Shown here in pieces: positions 8,851 through 16,516 of a stretch of DNA of 64,000 bases. The stretch's first letter is position 1, and every line of letters starts with the position of its first letter. This DNA is from Furfurilactobacillus milii (GTDB lineage Bacteria; Bacillota; Bacilli; Lactobacillales; Lactobacillaceae). The stretch spans positions 186,001-250,000 of the forward strand of contig NZ_WEZQ01000001.1 of the NCBI RefSeq assembly GCF_009864005.1. The letters are read 5' to 3'. Below the pieces are notes generated by a model. It searched no databases, was not told the origin of the DNA, and saw only the letters and a list, made by a program, of their open reading frames with translations. A program made the position numbers and the translations under genes.

Positions 8851-9948
8851 TCAGAGTGGTAATTTCAGGTAATCCGGTTTGACCAAATGCAATCGATTTA
8901 CGAAGATCACTTTTAAGACTAAGGCCAAGATAGTTGGCAGAATAATGAATGCCAGTAGCACGCGAAGGCCGACATTTGTGCCAGCGGTAGTTTGCAATGC
9001 AGTCAAGGATCCAATTAATCCGGAGAGCCCAAAGCCAGCGGAAAACGCAGTTCCACCGACGCCCAGTATAGCCGCAAAGGCCCCCATGATACCAGAACCC
9101 AGCAGGATTGGAATGAACATCACCGGATGCGCTAGCATATTAGCCATCTGAATTTTTGGTGAACCCACAAAATGAGCAATTGTGCCACCAAACGAATTTA
9201 CGGACGCCCCCATGGCTGCTAAAGCGAAGCTGGTTACGATAATGCCAGCGTTAGCTGCCCCAGAACCGATGCCGGTCAAACTAATGGCCGTTGCAATGCC
9301 AACGGACGATAGAGGAGACACAATGAGAAGTGCAAAAATCATGCCCAACATGGCACCCATCATTATTGGCGTCAGTGTTGTGGCCGTGGCAACCACCTGC
9401 CCGATGGCTGTTTGAATGCCAATCATAGCAGGCAAGGTGAGCAGGCCAATTGAGCCACAGATAAGGACGACTAAAGTTGGTTCCAGGATTAAGCGTAGTT
9501 GCCCCAAACGTTTATGAATGACAAAAATAAAACTTGCTGTAACGGTTAGTACAAGCAAAACGTTAAGAATAGCACCAGTACCAGCTATTGCCAGGCCAGT
9601 TTTTGTGGGCTTAAGGACGCCGGCAGATACAAATGTGGCAAAGCCAAGTGCAGCAGTATCAAGAACATCAAATTTAAAGGCGTGGCCAACAGCGAGGGCT
9701 GCAATGATGGGCAACAGGCTTTGAATGACAGTGACCATCATTAACAGGTTACGGGTCAGGCCGTTTGTTCCAAACAATGGGATGATTTGGGAGGTTAATG
9801 CTGCCGGAATAAGGGCAATGATGATTCCCAGACTAGTGCCGTTTAAAATGGCGAGAATAAATGGTTTGAATTGGGCCACTTCACGTTTGATGGTGGTCAT
9901 TAGTCCGGTTGCTGATAGTGCAGGGGATGTTTCTTCAGGTATTTTCAT
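8851..9948 (-). CDS. PTS EIIC-like membrane transporter (PTS_EIIC_2 type), orphan
   Basis: This 365-residue, very hydrophobic protein has about nine to ten membrane segments. Repeated glycine-rich loops (GTSLGIIIALIP, GIGSGAANAG, GSGIMGAFAAILGVGG) are typical of the EIIC_2 family. No EIIA or EIIB gene lies nearby, so phosphotransfer is doubtful and it may work as a simple permease. It is the last gene of a three-gene set, starting 31 bases after the hydroxyacid dehydrogenase, with AAGGAG before its ATG. Its neighbours suggest transport of an aromatic amino acid or a hydroxy- or keto-acid product, but nothing in the sequence shows the substrate. Confidence 0.7.
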   Translation of the reverse strand: MKIPEETSPALSATGLMTTIKREVAQFKPFILAILNGTSLGIIIALIPAALTSQIIPLFGTNGLTRNLLMMVTVIQSLLPIIAALAVGHAFKFDVLDTAALGFATFVSAGVLKPTKTGLAIAGTGAILNVLLVLTVTASFIFVIHKRLGQLRLILEPTLVVLICGSIGLLTLPAMIGIQTAIGQVVATATTLTPIMMGAMLGMIFALLIVSPLSSVGIATAISLTGIGSGAANAGIIVTSFALAAMGASVNSFGGTIAHFVGSPKIQMANMLAHPVMFIPILLGSGIMGAFAAILGVGGTAFSAGFGLSGLIGSLTALQTTAGTNVGLRVLLAFIILPTILALVLKVIFVNRLHLVKPDYLKLPL

Positions 9949-9979
9949 CGGCAGGCTCCTTAGTTAATGGTTGGGTTGA

Positions 9980-10975
9980 TTATTCGACGCTGTGTTCCGT
10001 TGGTCGACCAGCAAGAATGTCCTGAACATCGTTCAATGAGATATCAACCATGTTTTGGACTGCAATATTAGTGAAAAAGGCGATGTGCGGCGTGATGATC
10101 ACGTTATTCATGGCGTGCAGCTTGGCAATGTTAGGTTGTGAGCCGAGCCCATCTTGTCGATGATCGGCATTAAAGATCTTTTCCTCACCGGTTACTGTAT
10201 CGAGCATGGCAAACGCAAGTTGGTGGTTTTCAAGAGGGGTTATTAAGTCATTCGTATTGATGACTGGACCGCGACTAGCATTTACAATGCCTGCTGTTGG
10301 TTTCATAAGGGAAAAATCGTTTGCGGCGATCAATCCTTCCGAAGTTGGATTCAGGTCGACGTGCAAACTGACGACATCGGATTTTGCCAATAGGGTTTGT
10401 TTATCAACGTAGGTCACGAGCGGCTTTAACGCTTCACGTTCAACCACATCATAAGCTAAAATAGTTGCACCAAGAGCGTGCAGTAGTTTAGCTAAAGTAC
10501 CGCCAATTCGTCCAGCGCCAATAATGCCGATGGTAGCTGAGTGAATTTCTTTAGCCTGTAAATTAGCCCAAGAGTAGTTATTTTCGCGGACCTGAGCATC
10601 AACCAATGGCGCTTTCCGTAATACACGGAAAATTTGCATGAGGGCGTGTTCGGCAACACTGCGTGGTGAGTAAGCAGGAACGTTGGTAACGAGTAATCCG
10701 GCCTTATGGGCCGCTGCCACGTTAATCATGTCAACACCGGCTGTTCGGGACGTCAGTTGTTTAAGCCCCATGTCAGCTAATTGTTGGTAGACGCGATCAT
10801 CGTCAATGCGATTGCGTTGTTGGATAACAATCCCGTCAAAACCGTTAGCCTGGTCAACAGTTGACGCAGATAAGGCATCCGTCGTTGTGAGAATTTCGAG
10901 GTGTTCACGTTTCGCGTGATCCTTGATAGCTGCCATTTCATCTGGTCGGACTGAATACATAATGATTTTTGTCAT
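9980..10975 (-). CDS. D-2-hydroxyacid dehydrogenase (NAD-dependent)
   Basis: The 331-residue protein belongs to the D-isomer specific 2-hydroxyacid dehydrogenases (D-LDH branch), which reduce 2-keto acids to D-2-hydroxy acids with NADH. The nucleotide-binding motif GIIGAGRIGG lies near residue 150. The catalytic Arg is in NASRGP, and the catalytic His in TPHIAFFT near the C-terminus. A GGAGG site precedes the ATG. It starts 29 bases after the aminotransferase stop, so the two are co-transcribed. With an aromatic aminotransferase it would turn phenylpyruvate-type products into phenyllactate-type acids. Ordinary D-lactate formation is the alternative. Confidence 0.88.
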   Translation of the reverse strand: MTKIIMYSVRPDEMAAIKDHAKREHLEILTTTDALSASTVDQANGFDGIVIQQRNRIDDDRVYQQLADMGLKQLTSRTAGVDMINVAAAHKAGLLVTNVPAYSPRSVAEHALMQIFRVLRKAPLVDAQVRENNYSWANLQAKEIHSATIGIIGAGRIGGTLAKLLHALGATILAYDVVEREALKPLVTYVDKQTLLAKSDVVSLHVDLNPTSEGLIAANDFSLMKPTAGIVNASRGPVINTNDLITPLENHQLAFAMLDTVTGEEKIFNADHRQDGLGSQPNIAKLHAMNNVIITPHIAFFTNIAVQNMVDISLNDVQDILAGRPTEHSVE

Positions 10976-11004
10976 GTGAGTGACCTCCGTTTAATCCTTA
11001 GGGT

Positions 11005-12192
11005 TTAGTGAGTTTTCATGTAAGTTGTGAGGCGGGCCATAGCCGTTTTTAGGTTTGCCATTGAGGCAGCGTAACTAAGGCGTAGGTAGCCTTCGCCGCC
11101 GGGTCCAAACGCTGCTCCTGGAATGACAGCCACTTGACTGGTTTGAGCTAACGAAAGGCAAAAATCATAATCAGTCATGTGCAAACGTTCGGGAATTTTC
11201 GCGAAGATATAGAATGCGCCTGCCGGTTTAGGGATAATGAAGCCGAGTTTTGTCATGGTGTTATAGACGAAATCACGGCGCTGTTTGTATTCCGCCTTCA
11301 TGTTCTCGGTGTCATGACGGCCCTGTTCTGTTCCCAATGCTTCAGCAGCTGCTGCCATAGCCGGATTAGAGGCTGACGTTACCGTAAAGGCATGCATTAA
11401 ATTGATTCTGCTAATTAAAGCTGCCGGGCCTGCGAGAATACCAACACGGTATCCTGTCATGGCATGTGATTTTGACACACCGTTTAAGACTAATGTTTGT
11501 TCCGGCAGGTAGTGTGCAAATGAAACGTGAGGTTGACCATATGTCAATTCAGAATAAATTTCATCGGAAATCACAATGATGTTGGTGTCACGAAGCACAT
11601 CCGCTAAGGCTTCGATTTGATTGGCAGTATAGGTGACGCCCGTTGGGTTAGACGGAAAGTTTAGCATGATAGCCTTGATGTCATCACCATATTCATTGAT
11701 AGCGGCTTGTAGTTGCTGGGGTGTGAGGACAAATTGGTTAGGTTCTGTGTTGATGGGGACGACTTCGGCACCGTTGAGTTTAATAATTGGCTCGTATAAG
11801 GGAAAGGTTGGCCCTGGAAGCAACACTTTATCGCCGGGATTTGTGACGGCCCGGAGTGTGTCAGAAATAGCCTCAGTTGCGCCAACGGTAGCGACAATTT
11901 CTGTTTGCGGATCATACTGAATCCCATAACGATCTGCTAAAAAATGTGCAGCAGCTTCGCGTAACTTTGCGGTCCCAGGAACTGGCGCGTAATGGGAATC
12001 ATTGTCCTCAATGCTCTTAATGGCCGCCTGTTTGACGTGCTCAGGGACATTAAAGTCCGGTTCGCCTAACGTTAGTTTGATGATGTTGGGGATGTCGCTA
12101 ACTTCGTGGTCAAAGCTGTGGATCATATCTGGCTTGATAGCTAGTAGCTGGGTGTTTAAACGTTGTGCAAGATCTCGTTGTTGTGTTTGCAT
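11005..12192 (-). CDS. Class I/II aminotransferase, probably aromatic amino acid aminotransferase (PatA/AraT-like)
   Basis: This PLP-dependent aminotransferase has 395 residues from the ATG at 12192. A longer in-frame reading to 12249 lacks a ribosome site and would run into the terminator hairpin. AAAGGA sits 8-9 bases before the chosen ATG. Fold-type I landmarks are present: LTLGEPDFNVP near residue 40, the NFPSNPTG motif, SDEIYSELTYG, and the PLP lysine in GVSKSHAMTGYRVG. The transcript leader encodes a peptide with seven aromatic residues in eight, followed by a terminator, so aromatic amino acid supply should control it. This supports an aromatic substrate more strongly than the protein sequence does. 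Confidence 0.88.
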   Translation of the reverse strand: MQTQQRDLAQRLNTQLLAIKPDMIHSFDHEVSDIPNIIKLTLGEPDFNVPEHVKQAAIKSIEDNDSHYAPVPGTAKLREAAAHFLADRYGIQYDPQTEIVATVGATEAISDTLRAVTNPGDKVLLPGPTFPLYEPIIKLNGAEVVPINTEPNQFVLTPQQLQAAINEYGDDIKAIMLNFPSNPTGVTYTANQIEALADVLRDTNIIVISDEIYSELTYGQPHVSFAHYLPEQTLVLNGVSKSHAMTGYRVGILAGPAALISRINLMHAFTVTSASNPAMAAAAEALGTEQGRHDTENMKAEYKQRRDFVYNTMTKLGFIIPKPAGAFYIFAKIPERLHMTDYDFCLSLAQTSQVAVIPGAAFGPGGEGYLRLSYAASMANLKTAMARLTTYMKTH

Positions 12193-12244
12193 ATAAAATA
12201 TCCTTTCTAAACTTTGGCTCGATGGCAGTGATAATTGAATTGAA

Positions 12245-12286
12245 AACAAGAAAAGCCCCCAGCGTGTCGTTAAACACCTGGGGGCT
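12245..12286 (-). terminator. Attenuator terminator in the aminotransferase leader
   Basis: On the minus strand, arm AGCCCCCAGGTGT pairs with ACACGCTGGGGGCT and is followed by TTTTCTTGTTTT. It lies between the leader peptide stop (12361) and the aminotransferase start (12192), so readthrough decides operon expression. An upstream GCGTGT (about 12316-12321) can pair with the distal arm ACACGC and could form a competing structure. Confidence 0.82.
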
Positions 12287-12360
12287 TAAATCATCAATAA
12301 ACAACTGATGACCATACACGCAGATGTTTTATCCATCCGCATGGCCACGTTAAATAATGG

Positions 12361-12432
12361 CTAATTGGATGAATTTCCAAAAAACCAAAAATAAAACGCA
12401 TATGTAGTTTTGACAGTTGTTGTTGTCATCAT
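12361..12432 (-). CDS. Aromatic-rich leader peptide (23 aa) of the aminotransferase operon
   Basis: A 23-codon reading frame begins ATGATG, with AAGGA nine bases upstream, and ends TAG at 12361. Its centre encodes YAFYFWFF: seven of eight residues are Tyr, Phe or Trp. An NVNTTTT-like threonine stretch (MMTTTTVK) precedes it. The frame lies between a consensus promoter (12466-12494) and a strong terminator hairpin. This is the layout of ribosome-stalling attenuators such as pheL and trpL. Stalling at uncharged Tyr, Phe or Trp tRNA would favour readthrough into the aminotransferase. The reading frame, ribosome site and hairpin are seen directly; the mechanism is inferred. Confidence 0.82.
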   Translation of the reverse strand: MMTTTTVKTTYAFYFWFFGNSSN

Positions 12433-12465
12433 TAGTAAGCTTCCTTGAATTAAAGATTGATTAGA

Positions 12466-12494
12466 ATACTAATTTATTTTTCATGACGTGTCAA
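12466..12494 (-). promoter_or_regulatory. Sigma-A promoter of the aromatic aminotransferase operon
   Basis: On the minus strand, a perfect -35 TTGACA (12489-12494) is separated by 17 bases from TAGTAT (12466-12471). Transcription would begin near 12459 and give a leader of about 270 bases before the aminotransferase start. Confidence 0.75.
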
Positions 12495-12691
12495 TGAAAA
12501 GTTTAATAATTGTTGCTCAAACGGCTGGCAGGTTAGCAAACATATTTGTAAAACCAATTAAATATTTTTATTAAAAACGACCAGATCAGATGATGCTCTA
12601 TTAAATCGAGTGTGAGTTAGCGGAATTCCAGTACAATAAATTTTTTATGACTGGGCATAAAACACGTTCAATGGATCGTTTTCGTTCTAAC

Positions 12692-12704
12692 ATTGTTCGT
12701 TTAC
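12692..12704 (-). promoter_or_regulatory. PurR-box-like sequence upstream of the ABC/adenine deaminase operon
   Basis: The minus strand reads GTAAACGAACAAT, close to Bacillus-type PurR boxes with the core ACGAACAWT. It is about 50 bases upstream of the first permease gene. Only one box is evident, so support is limited. The rest of 12495-12750 shows no gene. Confidence 0.3.
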
Positions 12705-12750
12705 TGATGATAAGATGACTTCATCAATTTTTTGAGGAAGGTTTTACATC

Positions 12751-13578
12751 GTGAAGGATAGACGAATCATTGTGGCACTGTTACTGCCGAGTTTGGTTGG
12801 AATTATGTTGTTTTTGATTTTTCCAGTTGTTCAGTTGGTGTTACCAGTGATTTTCGGAGTAAAAAGTAATGAAACATATTTTTCATTTTTAAAGGCTACA
12901 TACAACCAGCAAATTATTTTCAGAACGATTGGCATTGCATTTGTAACCACTTTAGGCTTGCTAGTTTTAGCATTCCCATTTGCGTTTTGGATTGCTCACC
13001 AAAGAATGAAAGTTCGTAAATTACTGTCGCTTGTTATTTTGTTTCCAATGCTCACTAATGCGGTCGTTAGAAACTTCGCTTGGATTCTAATCCTTGGACG
13101 TAACGGGCTAGTCAATACATTGTTAATGGATCTGCATATTGTCCACCAACCAGTTCGCATTTTATATACGAATACAGCTATTGTGATTGGACTCATTTAT
13201 TTGTTTTTCCCTGTCATGGTGACGATGCTGATTGACCCAATCGTATCACTGGATCAATCAATTGATGAGGCGGCCGCAATGTCAGGTGCAGGTCCTTTAA
13301 CACGGTTTTTCAAAATCACCTTGCCGCAGTTAACGACCAGCCTACTGACTGGCAGTATCTTAGTTTTTGCCGGCGCAATGACAGCCTATACGACGCCACA
13401 ATTACTAGGCGGTAACAGTAGTTTAGTTTTGTCGACGTTGTTATATCAGCAATCCATGACACTGGGGGATTGGCGGGCCGCAAGTATTGTGGCATTGACA
13501 CTGATATTGATTGCCTTAGCAAGTCTATCAATAACAAAAGTCATTACTAAGCGGATTTCGGGAGGTAACGAAGTTTGA
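12751..13578 (+). CDS. ABC transporter permease (PotB/CysT-like)
   Basis: This 275-residue inner-membrane permease of the spermidine/putrescine-type (PotB) family has about six membrane segments. The EAA loop, which contacts the ATPase, is visible as DEAAAMSGAGPLTRFFKITLP near residue 175. It starts at GTG, preceded by AGGAAGG with correct spacing. It is the first gene of a tight operon, permease-permease-ATPase-binding protein-adenine deaminase. The spacing and the terminal deaminase point to uptake of a purine-type substrate rather than polyamines. The substrate is inferred from context only. Confidence 0.85.
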   Translation: MKDRRIIVALLLPSLVGIMLFLIFPVVQLVLPVIFGVKSNETYFSFLKATYNQQIIFRTIGIAFVTTLGLLVLAFPFAFWIAHQRMKVRKLLSLVILFPMLTNAVVRNFAWILILGRNGLVNTLLMDLHIVHQPVRILYTNTAIVIGLIYLFFPVMVTMLIDPIVSLDQSIDEAAAMSGAGPLTRFFKITLPQLTTSLLTGSILVFAGAMTAYTTPQLLGGNSSLVLSTLLYQQSMTLGDWRAASIVALTLILIALASLSITKVITKRISGGNEV

Positions 13579-14387
13579 GACAGAAAAAACACTGGTTATT
13601 GACGTTATATGGTTACTTGATGTTGCTACTACTGTTGCTTCCGTTAGTTTTAGTTGTTGTCACTTCATTTGGTTCACAGGCAGCTATTACTTTTCCGATA
13701 AAGGGTTTCACTTTGAAATGGTACGCCAACATATTGTCACAACCTGACTTTGTGACAGGTTTCAAAACAAGTTTTGCAGTCGCTGTTACTGCCAGTTTCT
13801 TAGCAATTGTGGTTGGAACGCCAGCGGTTTATGCATTAACGCGCCGTGGTATTCCTCATGCTAACTGGTTTCAGACAATTTTTCTGTCCCCGACCTTGAT
13901 TCCAGAGATAGTTATCGGCTTTGCACTATTTCAAAGTTTAGTTATTGGAATCAAGCTGCCGCTAATGCCAGTTCTTATCACAGGGCACTTTTTACTCAGC
14001 GTGCCATATGTAATTAGAATGCTAACGGCTAGGTTATTGCTGTTTGATCAGACTATAGAAGAAGCCAGCTGGTTAAGCGGAGCATCGAAAATAAAAACTT
14101 TTTTCAGAATAGTGATTCCGAATATTTCAGGCACGCTCCTCGCTATTTTCATCATGTGCTTTATTAATTCATTCAATAACATTCCCATTACGCTATTTTT
14201 GAACGGCCCATCGTTAACAATGCTACCAACTGCTATTTTGAATTATTTGCAAAATAACTATGATCCAACCGTTTCAGCAGTGTCAGTAATTTTAATGTTG
14301 TTGACAGGTCTCATGATGTGGCTGATGGAGCGGACGAATGGCTTAACACGTGTTAACGAACATCTGAATCAGAAAGGACAGAAATAA
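13575..14387 (+). CDS. ABC transporter permease (PotC-like)
   Basis: The second permease of the transporter has 270 residues and six predicted membrane segments. Its EAA loop reads IEEASWLSGASKIKTFFRIV (about residues 164-183). It starts at TTG (13575), overlapping the stop of the previous gene by four bases, with GGAGG nine bases upstream, so translation is coupled. It would pair with the product of the preceding gene to form the membrane channel. Confidence 0.85.
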   Translation: MRQKKHWLLTLYGYLMLLLLLLPLVLVVVTSFGSQAAITFPIKGFTLKWYANILSQPDFVTGFKTSFAVAVTASFLAIVVGTPAVYALTRRGIPHANWFQTIFLSPTLIPEIVIGFALFQSLVIGIKLPLMPVLITGHFLLSVPYVIRMLTARLLLFDQTIEEASWLSGASKIKTFFRIVIPNISGTLLAIFIMCFINSFNNIPITLFLNGPSLTMLPTAILNYLQNNYDPTVSAVSVILMLLTGLMMWLMERTNGLTRVNEHLNQKGQK

Positions 14388-14390
14388 ATA

Positions 14391-15434
14391 ATGCAGGCAA
14401 TGCAAGTTAAGCACTTATCAATGTCGTATGAGGATGGTAAAAAAGTGCTGACAGATATCAATTTTTCAGTTAATGCGGGCGAACTAGTTTCGATTCTTGG
14501 CCCAAGCGGATGTGGGAAAACGACTACATTAAGAATCATTGCAGGACTGCAGCGTCAGACAAGTGGGAATGTTGCGATTGATGAGCAGTCAATTGACTCG
14601 GTCCCCGTTTTCAAACGTAATATGAGCATGGTCTTCCAAAACTACGCTTTATTTCCTCATTTGAGTGTGTTTGAAAACGTCGCATTCGGTTTAAAGCAAC
14701 GCGGTATTGGCAAAACAGCTATTCGCAAACGTGTTGCCGAGATATTGTCTCTAACAGAGCTAACGGATTTAGCTAATCATCGCCCACACGCACTTTCCGG
14801 TGGTCAGCAACAACGTGTTTCACTAGCGAGAGCCTTAGTTGTTAACCCGACGTTACTGTTACTGGATGAACCACTTAGCAATTTAGACAGGGCATTGCGT
14901 CTGTCCCTACGAGAAGAAATTCGCCGACTACAGCAAAAATTAGGAATAACTGCACTTTTCGTTACGCATGACCAAGAAGAAAGCTTTGCAATTTCTGACC
15001 GTGTCATTGTGATGAATGGTGGTCATATTGAGCAAATTGCGTCGGCACAAACCGTCTATGCTCACCCAGCGACAAAGTTTGTAGCAAAGTTCATCGGATT
15101 TGAAAATTTCTTCAACGTAACACGGCAGGTGAATTCAGATGAGTATTTAAGCGGTGAAATGCACCTTTACATGGCCGAGAAGACAACTAAACCAGCGGTT
15201 TGTCTTTGCATTCGACCTGAGAACATTCGTCTCGATACCAGTATGGATACTCAACAGAACAGTCTTAACGGCATTATTTGCGACAAAACATATCTTGGCC
15301 GCGCATATCGCTATGTTGTAGCGACAGACCATTTAGGCCAAATCAAGGTGGATTCAGAAGGGGCTACGCATCAATTAGGAGACGCAGTACGACTGACATT
15401 ACCGTCCGACAAACTCATTGCATTGGCAGAATAG
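14391..15434 (+). CDS. ABC transporter ATP-binding protein (PotA-like)
   Basis: The 347-residue ATPase of the same transporter shows Walker A GPSGCGKTT (about 37-45), the Q-loop FQNYALFPH, signature LSGGQQQR (about 134-141), Walker B LLLLDEP and the switch histidine in FVTHDQEE. A C-terminal TOBE-type region, of normal length for PotA/MalK relatives, carries FIGFENFFNV and IRPENIRL. It begins three bases after the second permease stop. It powers import by the two upstream permeases. Confidence 0.9.
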   Translation: MQAMQVKHLSMSYEDGKKVLTDINFSVNAGELVSILGPSGCGKTTTLRIIAGLQRQTSGNVAIDEQSIDSVPVFKRNMSMVFQNYALFPHLSVFENVAFGLKQRGIGKTAIRKRVAEILSLTELTDLANHRPHALSGGQQQRVSLARALVVNPTLLLLDEPLSNLDRALRLSLREEIRRLQQKLGITALFVTHDQEESFAISDRVIVMNGGHIEQIASAQTVYAHPATKFVAKFIGFENFFNVTRQVNSDEYLSGEMHLYMAEKTTKPAVCLCIRPENIRLDTSMDTQQNSLNGIICDKTYLGRAYRYVVATDHLGQIKVDSEGATHQLGDAVRLTLPSDKLIALAE

Positions 15435-15443
15435 GAGAATTTG

Positions 15444-16502
15444 ATGACACACCATAAGGAATTATTGAAAAGAATAACCATTTCGTTGTTACTCGGTGGA
15501 TTGACGGTTGGCTTTTTGGATGCAACGGCGAAAGCAGATGAGTCGATGACCGTTTCAACGTTTGGATTGGCCACAAAGCAGATGAATAGCGACGTGTTGG
15601 CGCCGTTTGCGAAGGAAAATCATGTAACGATGCGCACCCAATTCGGTGACAGTAACGCCAGAATGACACAATTAGAACACAATCCCAACAGTGGCGTAGA
15701 TGTGGTTGAATTATCACAAAATAACGCGTTGTCAGGGAACCAAAAACACTTATTTAAGAAATTGGATTTCAGTAAGCTAAAGAATTTCAAACGGCTTACA
15801 CCTGCTCAACAAAAATTGGCAAAAGAAACCAACAGTGTGCCGTACACGTTGAACAGTGTTGGTATCATGTATAATCCTAAAAAAATTTCGATTAACTCAT
15901 GGAAACAACTATGGTCATCAAAACTGAAAGATAAACTGGCCATTCCGGATATTACGACGACATTTGGACCCGCGATGATTTATCTTGCTGGCGAGCATGC
16001 TGGTACGGCTGTTGAAAAAGATAATGGTCAAGCAGCATTCAAGGCGTTGTCACAGTTGAAACCTAATGTGACTAAAACATATTCACAATCCTCTGACATT
16101 GCTAATATGTTTAAAACGGGAGAAATTGATGCGGCAGTTGTCGGTGATTACGCTGTCAATATGGTTCAAAAGGCAAACCCACAATTAAAATATGTCGTGC
16201 CGGCGTCGGGAACATTAGCTAACTATGATACGGTTTCAATTTTGAAGAGTAGTCATAATACCGAAAAAGATTATCGGTACATTGATGCCCGTTTAAGTGC
16301 AACGGTTCAAAAAAAGGTTGCCAGTCCGCAGTCATTAAATAACGCGCCGGTTAATAAGGCTGTTCAATTAAGCAGTAAAGACGCAGAAAATAAAACGGTT
16401 GGCACAGTTGCTAAGCGGGCTGAAAGCCTCAACTTTGCGTATGTTAATCGTCATTTGGCCCAATGGATTACACGTTGGAATCAATTGATGAATAAACAAT
16501 AA
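15444..16502 (+). CDS. Extracellular substrate-binding protein of the ABC transporter (PotD-like), without lipobox
   Basis: This 352-residue solute-binding protein belongs to the spermidine/putrescine-type cluster. The ATG at 15444, with AGGAG six bases upstream, is preferred over an in-frame TTG one codon earlier. The N-terminus has a basic start, a hydrophobic core and an A-x-A cleavage site (TAKA-DES, near residue 33). There is no cysteine, so no lipoprotein anchor. Gram-positive binding proteins are normally lipidated, so this one is either released or held by an uncleaved signal segment. Conserved elements such as PYTLNSVGIMYNPKK match the polyamine/Fe-type binding fold. Its ligand is unknown. 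The downstream adenine deaminase suggests a purine. Confidence 0.82.
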   Translation: MTHHKELLKRITISLLLGGLTVGFLDATAKADESMTVSTFGLATKQMNSDVLAPFAKENHVTMRTQFGDSNARMTQLEHNPNSGVDVVELSQNNALSGNQKHLFKKLDFSKLKNFKRLTPAQQKLAKETNSVPYTLNSVGIMYNPKKISINSWKQLWSSKLKDKLAIPDITTTFGPAMIYLAGEHAGTAVEKDNGQAAFKALSQLKPNVTKTYSQSSDIANMFKTGEIDAAVVGDYAVNMVQKANPQLKYVVPASGTLANYDTVSILKSSHNTEKDYRYIDARLSATVQKKVASPQSLNNAPVNKAVQLSSKDAENKTVGTVAKRAESLNFAYVNRHLAQWITRWNQLMNKQ

Positions 16503-16516
16503 AGTTAGGAGACATT

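Noticed and set aside
12245-12494. T-box riboswitch before the aminotransferase
   Set aside because: The conserved T-box core (GGGTGGNACCGCG) is absent. A translated aromatic leader peptide explains the region better.
12495-12750. Purine riboswitch before the ABC/adenine deaminase operon
   Set aside because: I could not find the three-way junction core of the purine aptamer; only a weak PurR-box-like site is present.
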